Source of the DNA: Emticicia fluvialis
GTDB lineage: Bacteria > Bacteroidota > Bacteroidia > Cytophagales > Spirosomataceae
Reading direction: 5' to 3'
Length of the DNA stretch: 64,000 nucleotides
NCBI RefSeq assembly: GCF_024793945.1
Contig: NZ_JANUSD010000013.1
Span: 62,001 to 126,000, forward strand
In this document: positions 17,134-24,606 of the stretch, piece after piece
Layout: every line of letters starts with the position of its first letter
Numbering within the stretch: the first letter of the stretch is position 1
The notes under the pieces: generated by a model
Database searches by the model: none
Told to the model about the DNA's origin: nothing
Seen by the model: the letters and a program-made list of their open reading frames with translations, nothing else
Program-made: the position numbers and the translations under genes

Positions 17134-17898
17134 ATGGCACAAACAAACAACATTGCTTTAGTAACAGGCGGAAGCCGGGGCTTAGGAAAAAACATGGCGC
17201 TACAACTTGCCCGTAAAGGTTTAGATGTAATACTTACGTATAATCAAAAAAAGGAGGAGGCGTTTCAGACAGTAAACGAAATAACTGAATTAGGCCAAAA
17301 GGCAGCAGCATTACCACTGAATACAGGCGATTCTAAAAGTTTTGATTCATTTTTTGAACAGGTAAAGCAGGTGCTCACAGACCAATTCAATGCAGAGAAT
17401 TTTAATTTTCTGATAAATAATGCCGGTATTGGGATTCATGCCTCTTTGTCTGAAACCACCGAAGAGCAATTTGATACCCTGATGAATATTCATTTTAAAG
17501 GCGCTTTCTTCCTTACACAAAAAGCCCTGCCGCTGATTGCTGACGGAGGCGGAATAGTAAATATTTCTACAGGTCTTACACGTTTTTCTTTTGCGGGTTA
17601 TGGGGCTTATGCTTCAATGAAAGGAGCAATTGAAGTACTTACTAAATATCAGGCAAAAGAACTGGGCAGCAGAAAAATAAGAGTGAACGCCGTAGCGCCG
17701 GGCGCTATTGAAACAGATTTTGGTGGAGGTGCAGTAAGAGACAATGCTGATATAAATGCTCAAATATCGTCTATAACGGCACTGGGCAGAGTGGGTTTGC
17801 CAAACGACATAGGTAGTGTAGTAGCCTTTTTATGTACCGACGATGCAAAATGGATAAACGCGCAACGCATTGAAGTGTCTGGCGGAATGATGCTATAA
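17134..17898 (+). CDS. Short-chain dehydrogenase/reductase
   Basis: A 254-residue classical SDR from the ATG at 17134; the longer upstream frame runs through the promoter and is not used. The NAD(P)-binding motif is TGGSRGLG (about 8-15), the structural motif NNAG (about 96-99), and the catalytic residues are Ser (NISTG), Tyr and Lys in YGAYASMKGA. Late motif VNAVAPGAIETDF binds cofactor. It reduces an unknown carbonyl compound. It is probably the target of the AraC-type gene just upstream. Confidence 0.93.
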   Translation: MAQTNNIALVTGGSRGLGKNMALQLARKGLDVILTYNQKKEEAFQTVNEITELGQKAAALPLNTGDSKSFDSFFEQVKQVLTDQFNAENFNFLINNAGIGIHASLSETTEEQFDTLMNIHFKGAFFLTQKALPLIADGGGIVNISTGLTRFSFAGYGAYASMKGAIEVLTKYQAKELGSRKIRVNAVAPGAIETDFGGGAVRDNADINAQISSITALGRVGLPNDIGSVVAFLCTDDAKWINAQRIEVSGGMML

Positions 17899-17907
17899 TG
17901 TTTTGGT

Positions 17908-17941
17908 TTATGGGGGAGCGAGCTACCAGGCGCCCCCATAA
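17908..17941. terminator. Hairpin between convergent SDR and acyl-CoA ligase genes
   Basis: TTATGGGGG (17908-17916) pairs with CCCCCATAA (17933-17941). It lies between two convergent stops. A short T run follows only on the plus strand. Confidence 0.6.
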
Positions 17942-17944
17942 CTT

Positions 17945-19606
17945 TTACTGCCATACTACGGATTCTTTTCTGTTGTACCAGGTTTCCAGATACGACTCAA
18001 ATTCTTTTTCTATGTTACCCCTTTTTATCTTCATGGTTGGGGTAAGTTTGTTGTTATCAATTGTCCATGGTTCATTCAATACAACCATTCTGCGTACTTT
18101 TTCATAGGGTTTCAGGGTCGCGTTTACAGCATGGAGGGTTTCCTGCAGGCTTTCATTAACCTTCTCCACGCTTTCGGCTTTTCCTATGTCAGACAATATC
18201 ACCAGCGCAATGGGTTGGGGTAAGTTATTACCTGCCACGCATATCTGTTCTATCATGCAATTGGCAGAAAAACCGGCTTCAATAGGGGCAGGGGCCACGT
18301 ACTCGCCTTTAGCTGTTTTATACATTTCTTTTACCCTGCCGGTTATTTTCAGGTAACCTTCATTATCTATTTCGCCAACGTCGCCAGTATGAATCCAGCC
18401 TTCTGTATCAATGGTTGCGGCTGTCATTTCCGGTTCGCGGTAATAACCTTTCATGTTCCAGGCCGAGAGTGTGCATATCTCGTTAGTTTCGGGCATCAGT
18501 TTTATCTCCATTCCGGGGTAAGGCTTGCCAATTGTTCCGTTTTTTATTTTTTCTCGGGGCATCATGGTGGCTACACCCAGGTTTTCGGTCATTCCGTAGG
18601 CTTCCTGAATTATTATACCCAGTTTTTTAAACCACTCAATTAACAATACAGGCATAGGCGCAGCAGAAGCCAGAATAATGATGGCATCATTCAGCCCCAA
18701 TCCTTTGCGTATTTTTGTTTTAATCAGGTTATTTACAATGGGAATCTTCAATAAAATATCCAGCTTGCTCTGCGAAATTTTTGACAATATACCCAACTGA
18801 AATTTGGTCCAGATACGCGGAACGGCCAAAAAATGTGTCGGACTGGCCACTGCCAGATTTCTGGCAAAACTCTCTACTGTTTCTGCAAAGTAAACCGTTG
18901 CGCCGGCAATGGTTGCTCCAGACTCTATCACCATTCTTTCGGCCACATGGCACAATGGCAGATAAGATATAAACCGCGATTCAGGGTAGTCGAGTTTTGT
19001 ATAATGCCGGGTATAATAAAGTGCCATAGTTAAAGCCTTGTAAGTTACCATTACACCTTTTGGGTTGCCGGTAGTGCCAGAGGTGTAAATAATACTGAAG
19101 AGGTCGTTCAAATCGGGTATAAAATTATCCTGCTTAGGCTTAAAACTATTCATGATTAATTCCCATTGCACATGCTTTGCCTGTGGGTTATAAGTAGGAA
19201 ATGAAATACACTTTACGCCCTCAGGTATACCAGGCTCAATGCTTTTGGCGTCGTCCATTTTACCTATAAATAGTACCCGGCAGCCACTGTGCGTCATTAC
19301 CTGATTCAACTGTTCGGCATTTAATGTTCCATAAAAAGGCACAGATACATGGCCTGCCATCAGAATACCGAAATCGGCAATCAGCCATTCTGCACAGTTT
19401 TTTGAAATAAGGCCAATGTTTGTTTTGGGCGGCAGGTTAAGCGATTCCAGATAGCTGGCTATTGTACGGGCCTGCAGCCCTACTTCTTTCCATGAAAAAT
19501 CTTTGTATGTATTGCCAAATGGCTGTTTTAGAAATATCTTGTCAGGCTGGTTTTTTTCATGGTCATAAAAATACTCCAGGAAGGTTTTATCTGGTAAAAG
19601 TTCCAT
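17945..19606 (-). CDS. Long-chain acyl-CoA synthetase / AMP-forming ligase
   Basis: A 553-residue member of the ANL superfamily. The P-loop-like motif is IIYTSGTTGNPKGVMVTY (about 168-185), followed by SYLPLCHVAER, the A5 motif QEAYGMTE, the A7 motif WIHTGDVGEID and the A8 hinge LKITGRVKEMYKTAKGEYVAPAPIE with the catalytic lysine. The layout matches FadD-like or FACL-like long-chain fatty acid ligases, which activate fatty acids to acyl-CoA through an acyl-AMP. Chain length is not readable. It is monocistronic, with no fatty-acid genes beside it. Confidence 0.9.
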   Translation of the reverse strand: MELLPDKTFLEYFYDHEKNQPDKIFLKQPFGNTYKDFSWKEVGLQARTIASYLESLNLPPKTNIGLISKNCAEWLIADFGILMAGHVSVPFYGTLNAEQLNQVMTHSGCRVLFIGKMDDAKSIEPGIPEGVKCISFPTYNPQAKHVQWELIMNSFKPKQDNFIPDLNDLFSIIYTSGTTGNPKGVMVTYKALTMALYYTRHYTKLDYPESRFISYLPLCHVAERMVIESGATIAGATVYFAETVESFARNLAVASPTHFLAVPRIWTKFQLGILSKISQSKLDILLKIPIVNNLIKTKIRKGLGLNDAIIILASAAPMPVLLIEWFKKLGIIIQEAYGMTENLGVATMMPREKIKNGTIGKPYPGMEIKLMPETNEICTLSAWNMKGYYREPEMTAATIDTEGWIHTGDVGEIDNEGYLKITGRVKEMYKTAKGEYVAPAPIEAGFSANCMIEQICVAGNNLPQPIALVILSDIGKAESVEKVNESLQETLHAVNATLKPYEKVRRMVVLNEPWTIDNNKLTPTMKIKRGNIEKEFESYLETWYNRKESVVWQ

Positions 19607-19719
19607 AGCAGTGAAAGGTGTTAATAGGTTTCGGTTTTGTAAAATTAAATTAAAAAAGCAGAATTGCTAATTTGTGTGGCAAATTGCCTTTTGTATATTG
19701 TGCTTTTTGCGACAAAACA

Positions 19720-19756
19720 AAAGCAGCATGACTCAAGTGCTGAATCATGCTGCTTT
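19720..19756 (-). terminator. Terminator of glyS
   Basis: AAAGCAGCATGA (19720-19731) pairs with TCATGCTGCTTT (19745-19756). On the minus strand the stem is followed by TGTTTTGTC. It lies 24 bases after the glyS stop codon. Confidence 0.8.
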
Positions 19757-19779
19757 CTAGTTAATTCAATTCTTTATAA

Positions 19780-21267
19780 TCAGATATTTTCAAGGATACG
19801 CTCCATTGAAACTTCGTATCCGATTTTCTCTTTTAAAGCGCTTACAGGAACCCTTTCCTGCGCCATTGTATCGCGGTAGCGGATTGTAACCGTATCATCT
19901 TCCATTGTCTGGTAATCAACGGCAATACAGTAGGGCGTGCCAATTAAGTCCTGGCGCGTATAACGCTTACCGATAGCACCGCCGTCGTCATAGATAGTTC
20001 TGAAAGAAGATTTAAGCGATTGCGTAATGGCTTCGGCTTTTTCTGCCAATCCGTCTCTTTTTACCAAAGGCAATATAGCAGCCTTAATAGGAGCCAGAGC
20101 CGGGTGCAGTTTCAAGTAAGTACGTTCTTTTTCGTTTTCACCTTCGCCTACAGTTTCTCTGGTAAAGGCGTTACAGAAAGTAGCCAGGAATAGTCTGTCT
20201 GCACCTACTGATGTTTCAACCACGTAAGGAATATAATTGCCGTACGGCTTACCGTTGGCATCAAGGTCAGCATCAAAGTATTGTTGTTTTTTCTTCGATA
20301 GCTCCTGATGGTTACGTAAATCGAAATCGGTTCTTGAGTGGATACCCTCAATTTCACGGAAGCCAAAAGGGAACTGGAACTCAATATCAACCGCGGCATT
20401 GGCATAGTGAGCCAGTTTCTCGTGGTCATGGAATTTCAGTTTCTCAGCCGGTAAGCCCACCGCCTTATGGAATTTCAAACGGGTTTCTTTCCATTCTTTA
20501 TACCATTCCATTTCTGTTCCGGGGCGTACAAAAAACTGCATTTCCATTTGTTCAAACTCACGCATACGGAAAGTAAACTGGCGCGCCACAATCTCGTTTC
20601 TGAAAGCCTTACCAATCTGAGCAATACCGAAAGGCACTTTCATACGGCCTGTTTTTTGTACGTTCAGGAAGTTAACAAAAATACCCTGTGCAGTTTCAGG
20701 GCGCAGATAAATCATGCTGGCATCTTCTGCCACCGAACCTACCTGCGTAGAGAACATCAGGTTAAACTGGCGTACTTCCGTCCAGTTAGCTGTTTTTGAT
20801 ATAGGGCAAACAATATTTTCAGCAATAATTAATTCACGTACACCGGCCAGGTCTTCAGCGCCTAACAAACGGCCCATTTCTGCCAGCAATGCCTGCGCTT
20901 TTTCCGCCTGCCCTGCTGCTTCATATTCTTCTGCTTTGCCTTCCAATAACTGGTCGGCGCGGTAGCGCTTCTTGCTGTCTTTGTTGTCAATCATCGGGTC
21001 GTTGAAACCATCCACGTGGCCTGAGGCTTTCCAGGTAAGGGGGTGCATAAAAATAGCCGCATCAATCCCCACAATGTTATCATGCAGTTGGGTCATGGCT
21101 TTCCACCATGCTGTTTTCAGGTTATTTTTTAGCTCTACACCGTTTTGGCCATAATCATAAACGGCCTGAAGACCGTCGTAGATTTCAGATGAAGGAAACA
21201 CAAAGCCATATTCTTTGGCATGAGAAATAATATCTTGCAGTGAATTAGTTAGTGCTGGTTTGCTCAT
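19780..21267 (-). CDS. glyS: Glycine--tRNA ligase (dimeric, class II)
   Basis: A 495-residue class II aminoacyl-tRNA synthetase of the eukaryote/archaea-like alpha-2 type used by Bacteroidota. It charges tRNA-Gly with glycine. Seen features: N-terminal FVFPSSEIYDGLQAVYDYGQNGVELKNNLK, the motif 2 region FRNEIVARQFTFRMREFEQMEMQFFV, the glycine-pocket SRTDFDLRNHQELSKK and the C-terminal anticodon-binding domain (about 385-495, LHPALAPIKAAILPLVKRDGLAEKA). The length is normal. It is essential, yet starts only 16 bases after the stop codon of the AT-rich two-gene cassette upstream, on the same strand. The region before the start has only an imperfect TAGTTTTA box, which lies within the preceding gene. 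Confidence 0.97.
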   Translation of the reverse strand: MSKPALTNSLQDIISHAKEYGFVFPSSEIYDGLQAVYDYGQNGVELKNNLKTAWWKAMTQLHDNIVGIDAAIFMHPLTWKASGHVDGFNDPMIDNKDSKKRYRADQLLEGKAEEYEAAGQAEKAQALLAEMGRLLGAEDLAGVRELIIAENIVCPISKTANWTEVRQFNLMFSTQVGSVAEDASMIYLRPETAQGIFVNFLNVQKTGRMKVPFGIAQIGKAFRNEIVARQFTFRMREFEQMEMQFFVRPGTEMEWYKEWKETRLKFHKAVGLPAEKLKFHDHEKLAHYANAAVDIEFQFPFGFREIEGIHSRTDFDLRNHQELSKKKQQYFDADLDANGKPYGNYIPYVVETSVGADRLFLATFCNAFTRETVGEGENEKERTYLKLHPALAPIKAAILPLVKRDGLAEKAEAITQSLKSSFRTIYDDGGAIGKRYTRQDLIGTPYCIAVDYQTMEDDTVTIRYRDTMAQERVPVSALKEKIGYEVSMERILENI

Positions 21268-21283
21268 TTAATTATTTTAATTT

Positions 21284-21727
21284 TTACTTTAAAACTAATT
21301 TAGGAATAGGTCTGATACCTTTTTGCGCAAGTAACCTCTCTTGACGAGAGTTTTTTAAAATATGATATCCACTAGTTTGAATCCAGAAATAAGGGGTTGG
21401 AGCTCTAATTTTTTTTATTTCTGGAGCATGATTATTTAACCAATCATTTAGCCAAGTTAACTTTGATATTACTGTATTAACCTCATTGGTATAAGCAGAA
21501 TGTACTTCTATAAAATAAGCAAATCCTTTGTAGCCAAAGGCATAATCCCAACGAGGAGAATTAGGATATTTACTGGTTGTGCAAGAATCAATATCAATAC
21601 TTCCTTCGCATTGCGGTGCATCTTGAAGTGAAATTTTATTTGAATAACTGCCTAATGCTCTTAAGCCACTTTGATAGCAATTTGTAACATCAGGAGTATT
21701 TTGTATTGCCAACTTAAATTTATTCAT
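21284..21727 (-). CDS. Small nuclease-like partner of the ATPase, unknown family
   Basis: A 147-residue soluble protein taken from the ATG at 21727, overlapping the end of the ATPase gene by eight bases; an ATG two codons upstream (21733) is equally possible. This overlap implies translational coupling. Visible features: GSIDIDSC (42-49), RWDYAFGY (59-66), AYFIEVHSAYTNEV (70-83) and a helix VISKLTWLNDWL (86-97). The Asp61-x12-Glu74-x-His76 arrangement is reminiscent of PD-(D/E)XK nucleases with His in place of Lys, but this is a pattern guess rather than a recognised domain. No signal peptide or membrane segment. The gene is AT-rich like its partner. I do not recognise a named family. Confidence 0.65.
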   Translation of the reverse strand: MNKFKLAIQNTPDVTNCYQSGLRALGSYSNKISLQDAPQCEGSIDIDSCTTSKYPNSPRWDYAFGYKGFAYFIEVHSAYTNEVNTVISKLTWLNDWLNNHAPEIKKIRAPTPYFWIQTSGYHILKNSRQERLLAQKGIRPIPKLVLK

Positions 21728-22877
21728 AGTCATTAATGACAGAGTTTGATACAATTTCTGATGCTCTAGAACTAAAAGATGATAAACCTCCCCATTCTGA
21801 AATAGCAGAATCTTCACTCCCTGCATCTAAAGAAGAAATGTCCTTGATTGACACTCCGTCATGTTCTCTATCAAAATAATAAGTAAATAAACTTTTTTTC
21901 TCAAGTAGAATTCTGAAAATACGAACCAAGGAAGGGTTTTTAGTTAAATTGAATAATTCAAAAAGTGAATCACTGTTCATATTTGATTCCTTCAAAAAGC
22001 GAATAGCCCATGCAAATTCAAGTAATACAGGTGAATGTGTAGATACAATAACTTTATAATCCCGAGAAAGTAAATCTATTATTTGTAGTATTACAGATTC
22101 TATAGCTTGCGGGTGCAATCCCATTTCTGGTTCCTCAATTATTACATACTTTATGTCGTCTTTTCTACTAACTTTTGACGGTGGGCATAGTAAATAAAAA
22201 CTTAATAGTAATGGCATAAATTCCTTTTGTCCGGCACTCCATGCCATAAAAGGAATATTCGATTTGCCAATTTCCAATTTGAAACGCTTTTTCCCTGATT
22301 TATCTAATATTATTTTACCATCGTGAAAAATACTATCATTAAAAGAATCTCTAAGTGGTTCTTTTAATCGTTGGGATTGAGGAAATATAGTGTCATTTTT
22401 CCCATTTTCTAAGAATTGCCTTAAAGTTTCACTAAAATAGCGTAGAACATAAGGTACAGAGTCTTCATAATCCGTAAAAAATCGTGGCCAGCCATTTTGC
22501 AAACAAACAACGCGTTGAGCAGGAATGTAAAACAGAGATTCTTCTTTAGTGAAAGATTTATCTTTACGTCCTCGTTTCTCGATAATGTCGCTTTTTGTGA
22601 AGGGTTTTTTATCAAAATGGATTGAAGTGTTATCGTTCCAGATTTCAGACATTCCTTCACCAAAAAATCTATCCAAATTGCTATTTATATCTTTACCCCA
22701 AATATATCCATATTGTTCTACAATCTTTTGTATATTGAATCTATCATTGATAAGTTTTATTAATTGTAATAAAATACTTTTCCCACTTGCTTGTGGTCCA
22801 ACAAACAAAGTTAAATCTCCAAAATTAATATTGGCATCTTTGATTGGACCCAGTGATTTTACTTTAATATTATCCAT
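21720..22877 (-). CDS. ABC-type AAA ATPase (AAA_15/AAA_21-like) of a putative two-gene defence cassette
   Basis: A 385-residue ATPase of the SMC/OLD-like ABC class. Walker A is GPQASGKS (27-34), an unusual variant of GPNGSGKS. YIPAQR (117-122) resembles a conserved strand of this class. The signature is WSAGQKEF (213-220), Walker B is YVIIEEPEMGLHP (244-256) with the catalytic glutamate, and the H-loop His is 281 (VIVSTHSPVLLE). There is no Toprim domain, unlike OLD or GajA proteins, so it would need a partner effector. Such ATPases serve as sensors in Septu, PARIS and retron-associated defence. It has its own -7 box and a downstream partner overlapping its last codons. The codon use is distinctly AT-rich compared with glyS and the ComEA-like gene on either side. 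Confidence 0.82.
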   Translation of the reverse strand: MDNIKVKSLGPIKDANINFGDLTLFVGPQASGKSILLQLIKLINDRFNIQKIVEQYGYIWGKDINSNLDRFFGEGMSEIWNDNTSIHFDKKPFTKSDIIEKRGRKDKSFTKEESLFYIPAQRVVCLQNGWPRFFTDYEDSVPYVLRYFSETLRQFLENGKNDTIFPQSQRLKEPLRDSFNDSIFHDGKIILDKSGKKRFKLEIGKSNIPFMAWSAGQKEFMPLLLSFYLLCPPSKVSRKDDIKYVIIEEPEMGLHPQAIESVILQIIDLLSRDYKVIVSTHSPVLLEFAWAIRFLKESNMNSDSLFELFNLTKNPSLVRIFRILLEKKSLFTYYFDREHDGVSIKDISSLDAGSEDSAISEWGGLSSFSSRASEIVSNSVINDYE

Positions 22878-22894
22878 TCTTAATAATATTTTTG

Positions 22895-22902
22895 CAAACT
22901 TA
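22895..22902 (-). promoter_or_regulatory. -7 promoter box of the ATPase cassette
   Basis: TAAGTTTG on the minus strand, an exact TAnnTTTG match, 17 bases before the ATG at 22877. A spaced TTG is not found at the ideal distance. It could also drive glyS by read-through. Confidence 0.5.
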
Positions 22903-22911
22903 GCGAAAACA

Positions 22912-22943
22912 TTGCAAATACGTTAGCTATCTTATTATTTTTG
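22912..22943 (+). promoter_or_regulatory. Promoter of the ComEA-like gene
   Basis: TTG at 22912-22914 and TATTTTTG at 22936-22943 with a 21-base spacer. It is divergent from the ATPase cassette promoter only 10 bases away. Confidence 0.75.
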
Positions 22944-22969
22944 GAGTAATTTGTCTGTGACCATTATTT

Positions 22970-23935
22970 ATGAACCGAATCCTGAAATTTATTCGTGCTT
23001 CTCTTAGCATGTCTTCGCACGAGGCCAAAGGGGTTTTAGTGGCCTTTTTCATTATTATGGCTGCTATGCTATTCATGGCAGGCGCCGACTACTTTTTTAG
23101 CCAGAAACCACAGAATCTGACTATTTCGTCTCCCAAAGATATTGACAGCCTCACGGTGGCACTAGATACCAAGGCCAGTGCGTATAGCCCGTATGGTGAA
23201 GCCAAATCAGGCTTTGGTAGTTCGGGCGGTAAAAATTACAAACATTTTCATTTCGACCCGAATACTGCCACAGTTCAACAATTTCAAGAATTGGGTTTAC
23301 CTAAGTTTATTGCTGAGCGCGTAGAAAAGTATCGAAGTAAAGGCGGGAAGTTCCGTAAGAAGGAAGACTTCAAGAAAATTTACGGTTTGTACCCAGAAAC
23401 CTACGAGCGCCTGGCACCTTATATTGATTTACCTTCGGCAGATGAAACATCGGTCATTTCCCCACAAACTAACTCAGTAACCCAGCCGGCAAATCCTGAA
23501 AAGAACGAAGCGCCAGCCAGAGAGTTGAAGAAGGAAAACAAACTAACCAGGTTTGATTTGAATACAGCCGATACCACGCAACTTAAGTTAATTAACGGAA
23601 TTGGCTCCGGCTATGCCAGGCGGATTGTGAAGTTCAGAGATGCACTGGGTGGTTTTGCCAAAGCAGAGCAGGTAAGAGAAACTTACGGTTTACCCCCCGA
23701 GACGGCAGACGAATTGTTAAAATATGGATTTGTGAGCGGAAGTATAAAGAAGCTGAAAATTAATCAGGTGGCAGTATCTGAACTAAGGCATTTGTATCTG
23801 AAGTATCACCAGGCAAAGGCCATTGTTGCTTACCGTGAGCAGCACGGAAGTTTTAAATCAATTGAAGATTTGAGACAGATAAAAGTACTGGACGAAGCCA
23901 CTATTCAGAAAATTGAACCGTATCTGGAGTATTAA
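22970..23935 (+). CDS. ComEA-like helix-hairpin-helix DNA-binding protein
   Basis: A 321-residue protein anchored by one transmembrane helix (about 22-45). A linker is followed by three helix-hairpin-helix units: about 91-140 (FDPNTATVQQFQELGLPKFIAERVEKYR), about 190-250 (FDLNTADTTQLKLINGIGSGYARRIVKFR) and about 258-320 (LKINQVAVSELRHLYLKYHQAKAIVAYR). Each ends with a G-x-F-x-x-x-E/D-D/Q-L type loop as in ComEA, which binds DNA nonspecifically during natural transformation. The three-unit form with an N-terminal anchor is common in Bacteroidota, but a role in DNA uptake is family inference. It is monocistronic. Confidence 0.88.
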   Translation: MNRILKFIRASLSMSSHEAKGVLVAFFIIMAAMLFMAGADYFFSQKPQNLTISSPKDIDSLTVALDTKASAYSPYGEAKSGFGSSGGKNYKHFHFDPNTATVQQFQELGLPKFIAERVEKYRSKGGKFRKKEDFKKIYGLYPETYERLAPYIDLPSADETSVISPQTNSVTQPANPEKNEAPARELKKENKLTRFDLNTADTTQLKLINGIGSGYARRIVKFRDALGGFAKAEQVRETYGLPPETADELLKYGFVSGSIKKLKINQVAVSELRHLYLKYHQAKAIVAYREQHGSFKSIEDLRQIKVLDEATIQKIEPYLEY

Positions 23936-23940
23936 AAAAA

Positions 23941-23963
23941 AACAAGAGGGGCGTGGGCCCCTC
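23941..23963 (-). terminator. Terminator of the 172-residue secreted protein gene
   Basis: GAGGGG (23946-23951) pairs with CCCCTC (23958-23963). On the minus strand it is followed by TTGTTTTTTTTT. Confidence 0.75.
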
Positions 23964-23966
23964 CGG

Positions 23967-24485
23967 TTATCTTGTATTTTTGCAAATCTTCACCGATTCT
24001 TCAAACTTGTTCACAATCTCTTTCACCAGCCGCTCATCTTTTGTGTGAAGCGAGAAATTTGTTTTGCTTTCATTTTCATCATCACTTTTAAGATTAAACG
24101 AGCCGCCAATATTATGATTCTGGCCAAAGCCCACTTTCACTTTCATTCTGTCGGCAGGTACAATCATCTTCAGTTGGTATTCTCCACCATCTTCTTTGGC
24201 GTAAGAAATCTTTTGTACATCTTTCAATAACCAGGAGATTCTCATTCCGAAATTCAGGTCTGAGTCTCTGGCATCAATATTCATATTCATCTGGCAGCCT
24301 TTAAATTTAAAAGTAGGTACGGCTTCATTGTCGTTAACTTTTAAATGGTGGCCATCTTTCTCTTTTACCAGTTGGTCTAGCTGGTAGCTCAGCCATTTGG
24401 TATTTGATTCTAAAGTTTGAGCAAAGGCAAGGTTTGAGCCAAATAAAAGAATGAATGAGGTAATTAATAATTGTAGCTTTTTCAT
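23967..24485 (-). CDS. Secreted protein of unknown function
   Basis: A 172-residue protein with a clear signal peptide (1-22, FGSNLAFAQT). The mature part is hydrophilic and probably beta-rich, with SWLLKDVQKISYAKEDGGEYQLKMIV in the middle and RLVKEIVNKFEESVKICKN at the end. The motif GGSFNLKSDDENESKTNFSLHTKDE looks like a regular beta strand pair. No known family is recognised. It lies downstream of the receptor/DUF4249 unit on the same strand, but a terminator separates them. Confidence 0.65.
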   Translation of the reverse strand: MKKLQLLITSFILLFGSNLAFAQTLESNTKWLSYQLDQLVKEKDGHHLKVNDNEAVPTFKFKGCQMNMNIDARDSDLNFGMRISWLLKDVQKISYAKEDGGEYQLKMIVPADRMKVKVGFGQNHNIGGSFNLKSDDENESKTNFSLHTKDERLVKEIVNKFEESVKICKNTR

Positions 24486-24549
24486 AATTCAGATAGTTTA
24501 CTTGTTAGTTTATAAGTAGATGCAGAACAGTTATTGAGGGTTGCTTATA

Positions 24550-24581
24550 AACAAAAATAAGTCCCCGGGCAGAGGACTTAT
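24550..24581 (-). terminator. Terminator of the receptor/DUF4249 unit
   Basis: ATAAGTCC (24557-24564) pairs with GGACTTAT (24574-24581). On the minus strand the stem is followed by TTTTGTTT. It sits 25 bases after the last gene of the unit. Confidence 0.8.
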
Positions 24582-24606
24582 CTTCAAAATGCCGTAAATA
24601 TTGGCC

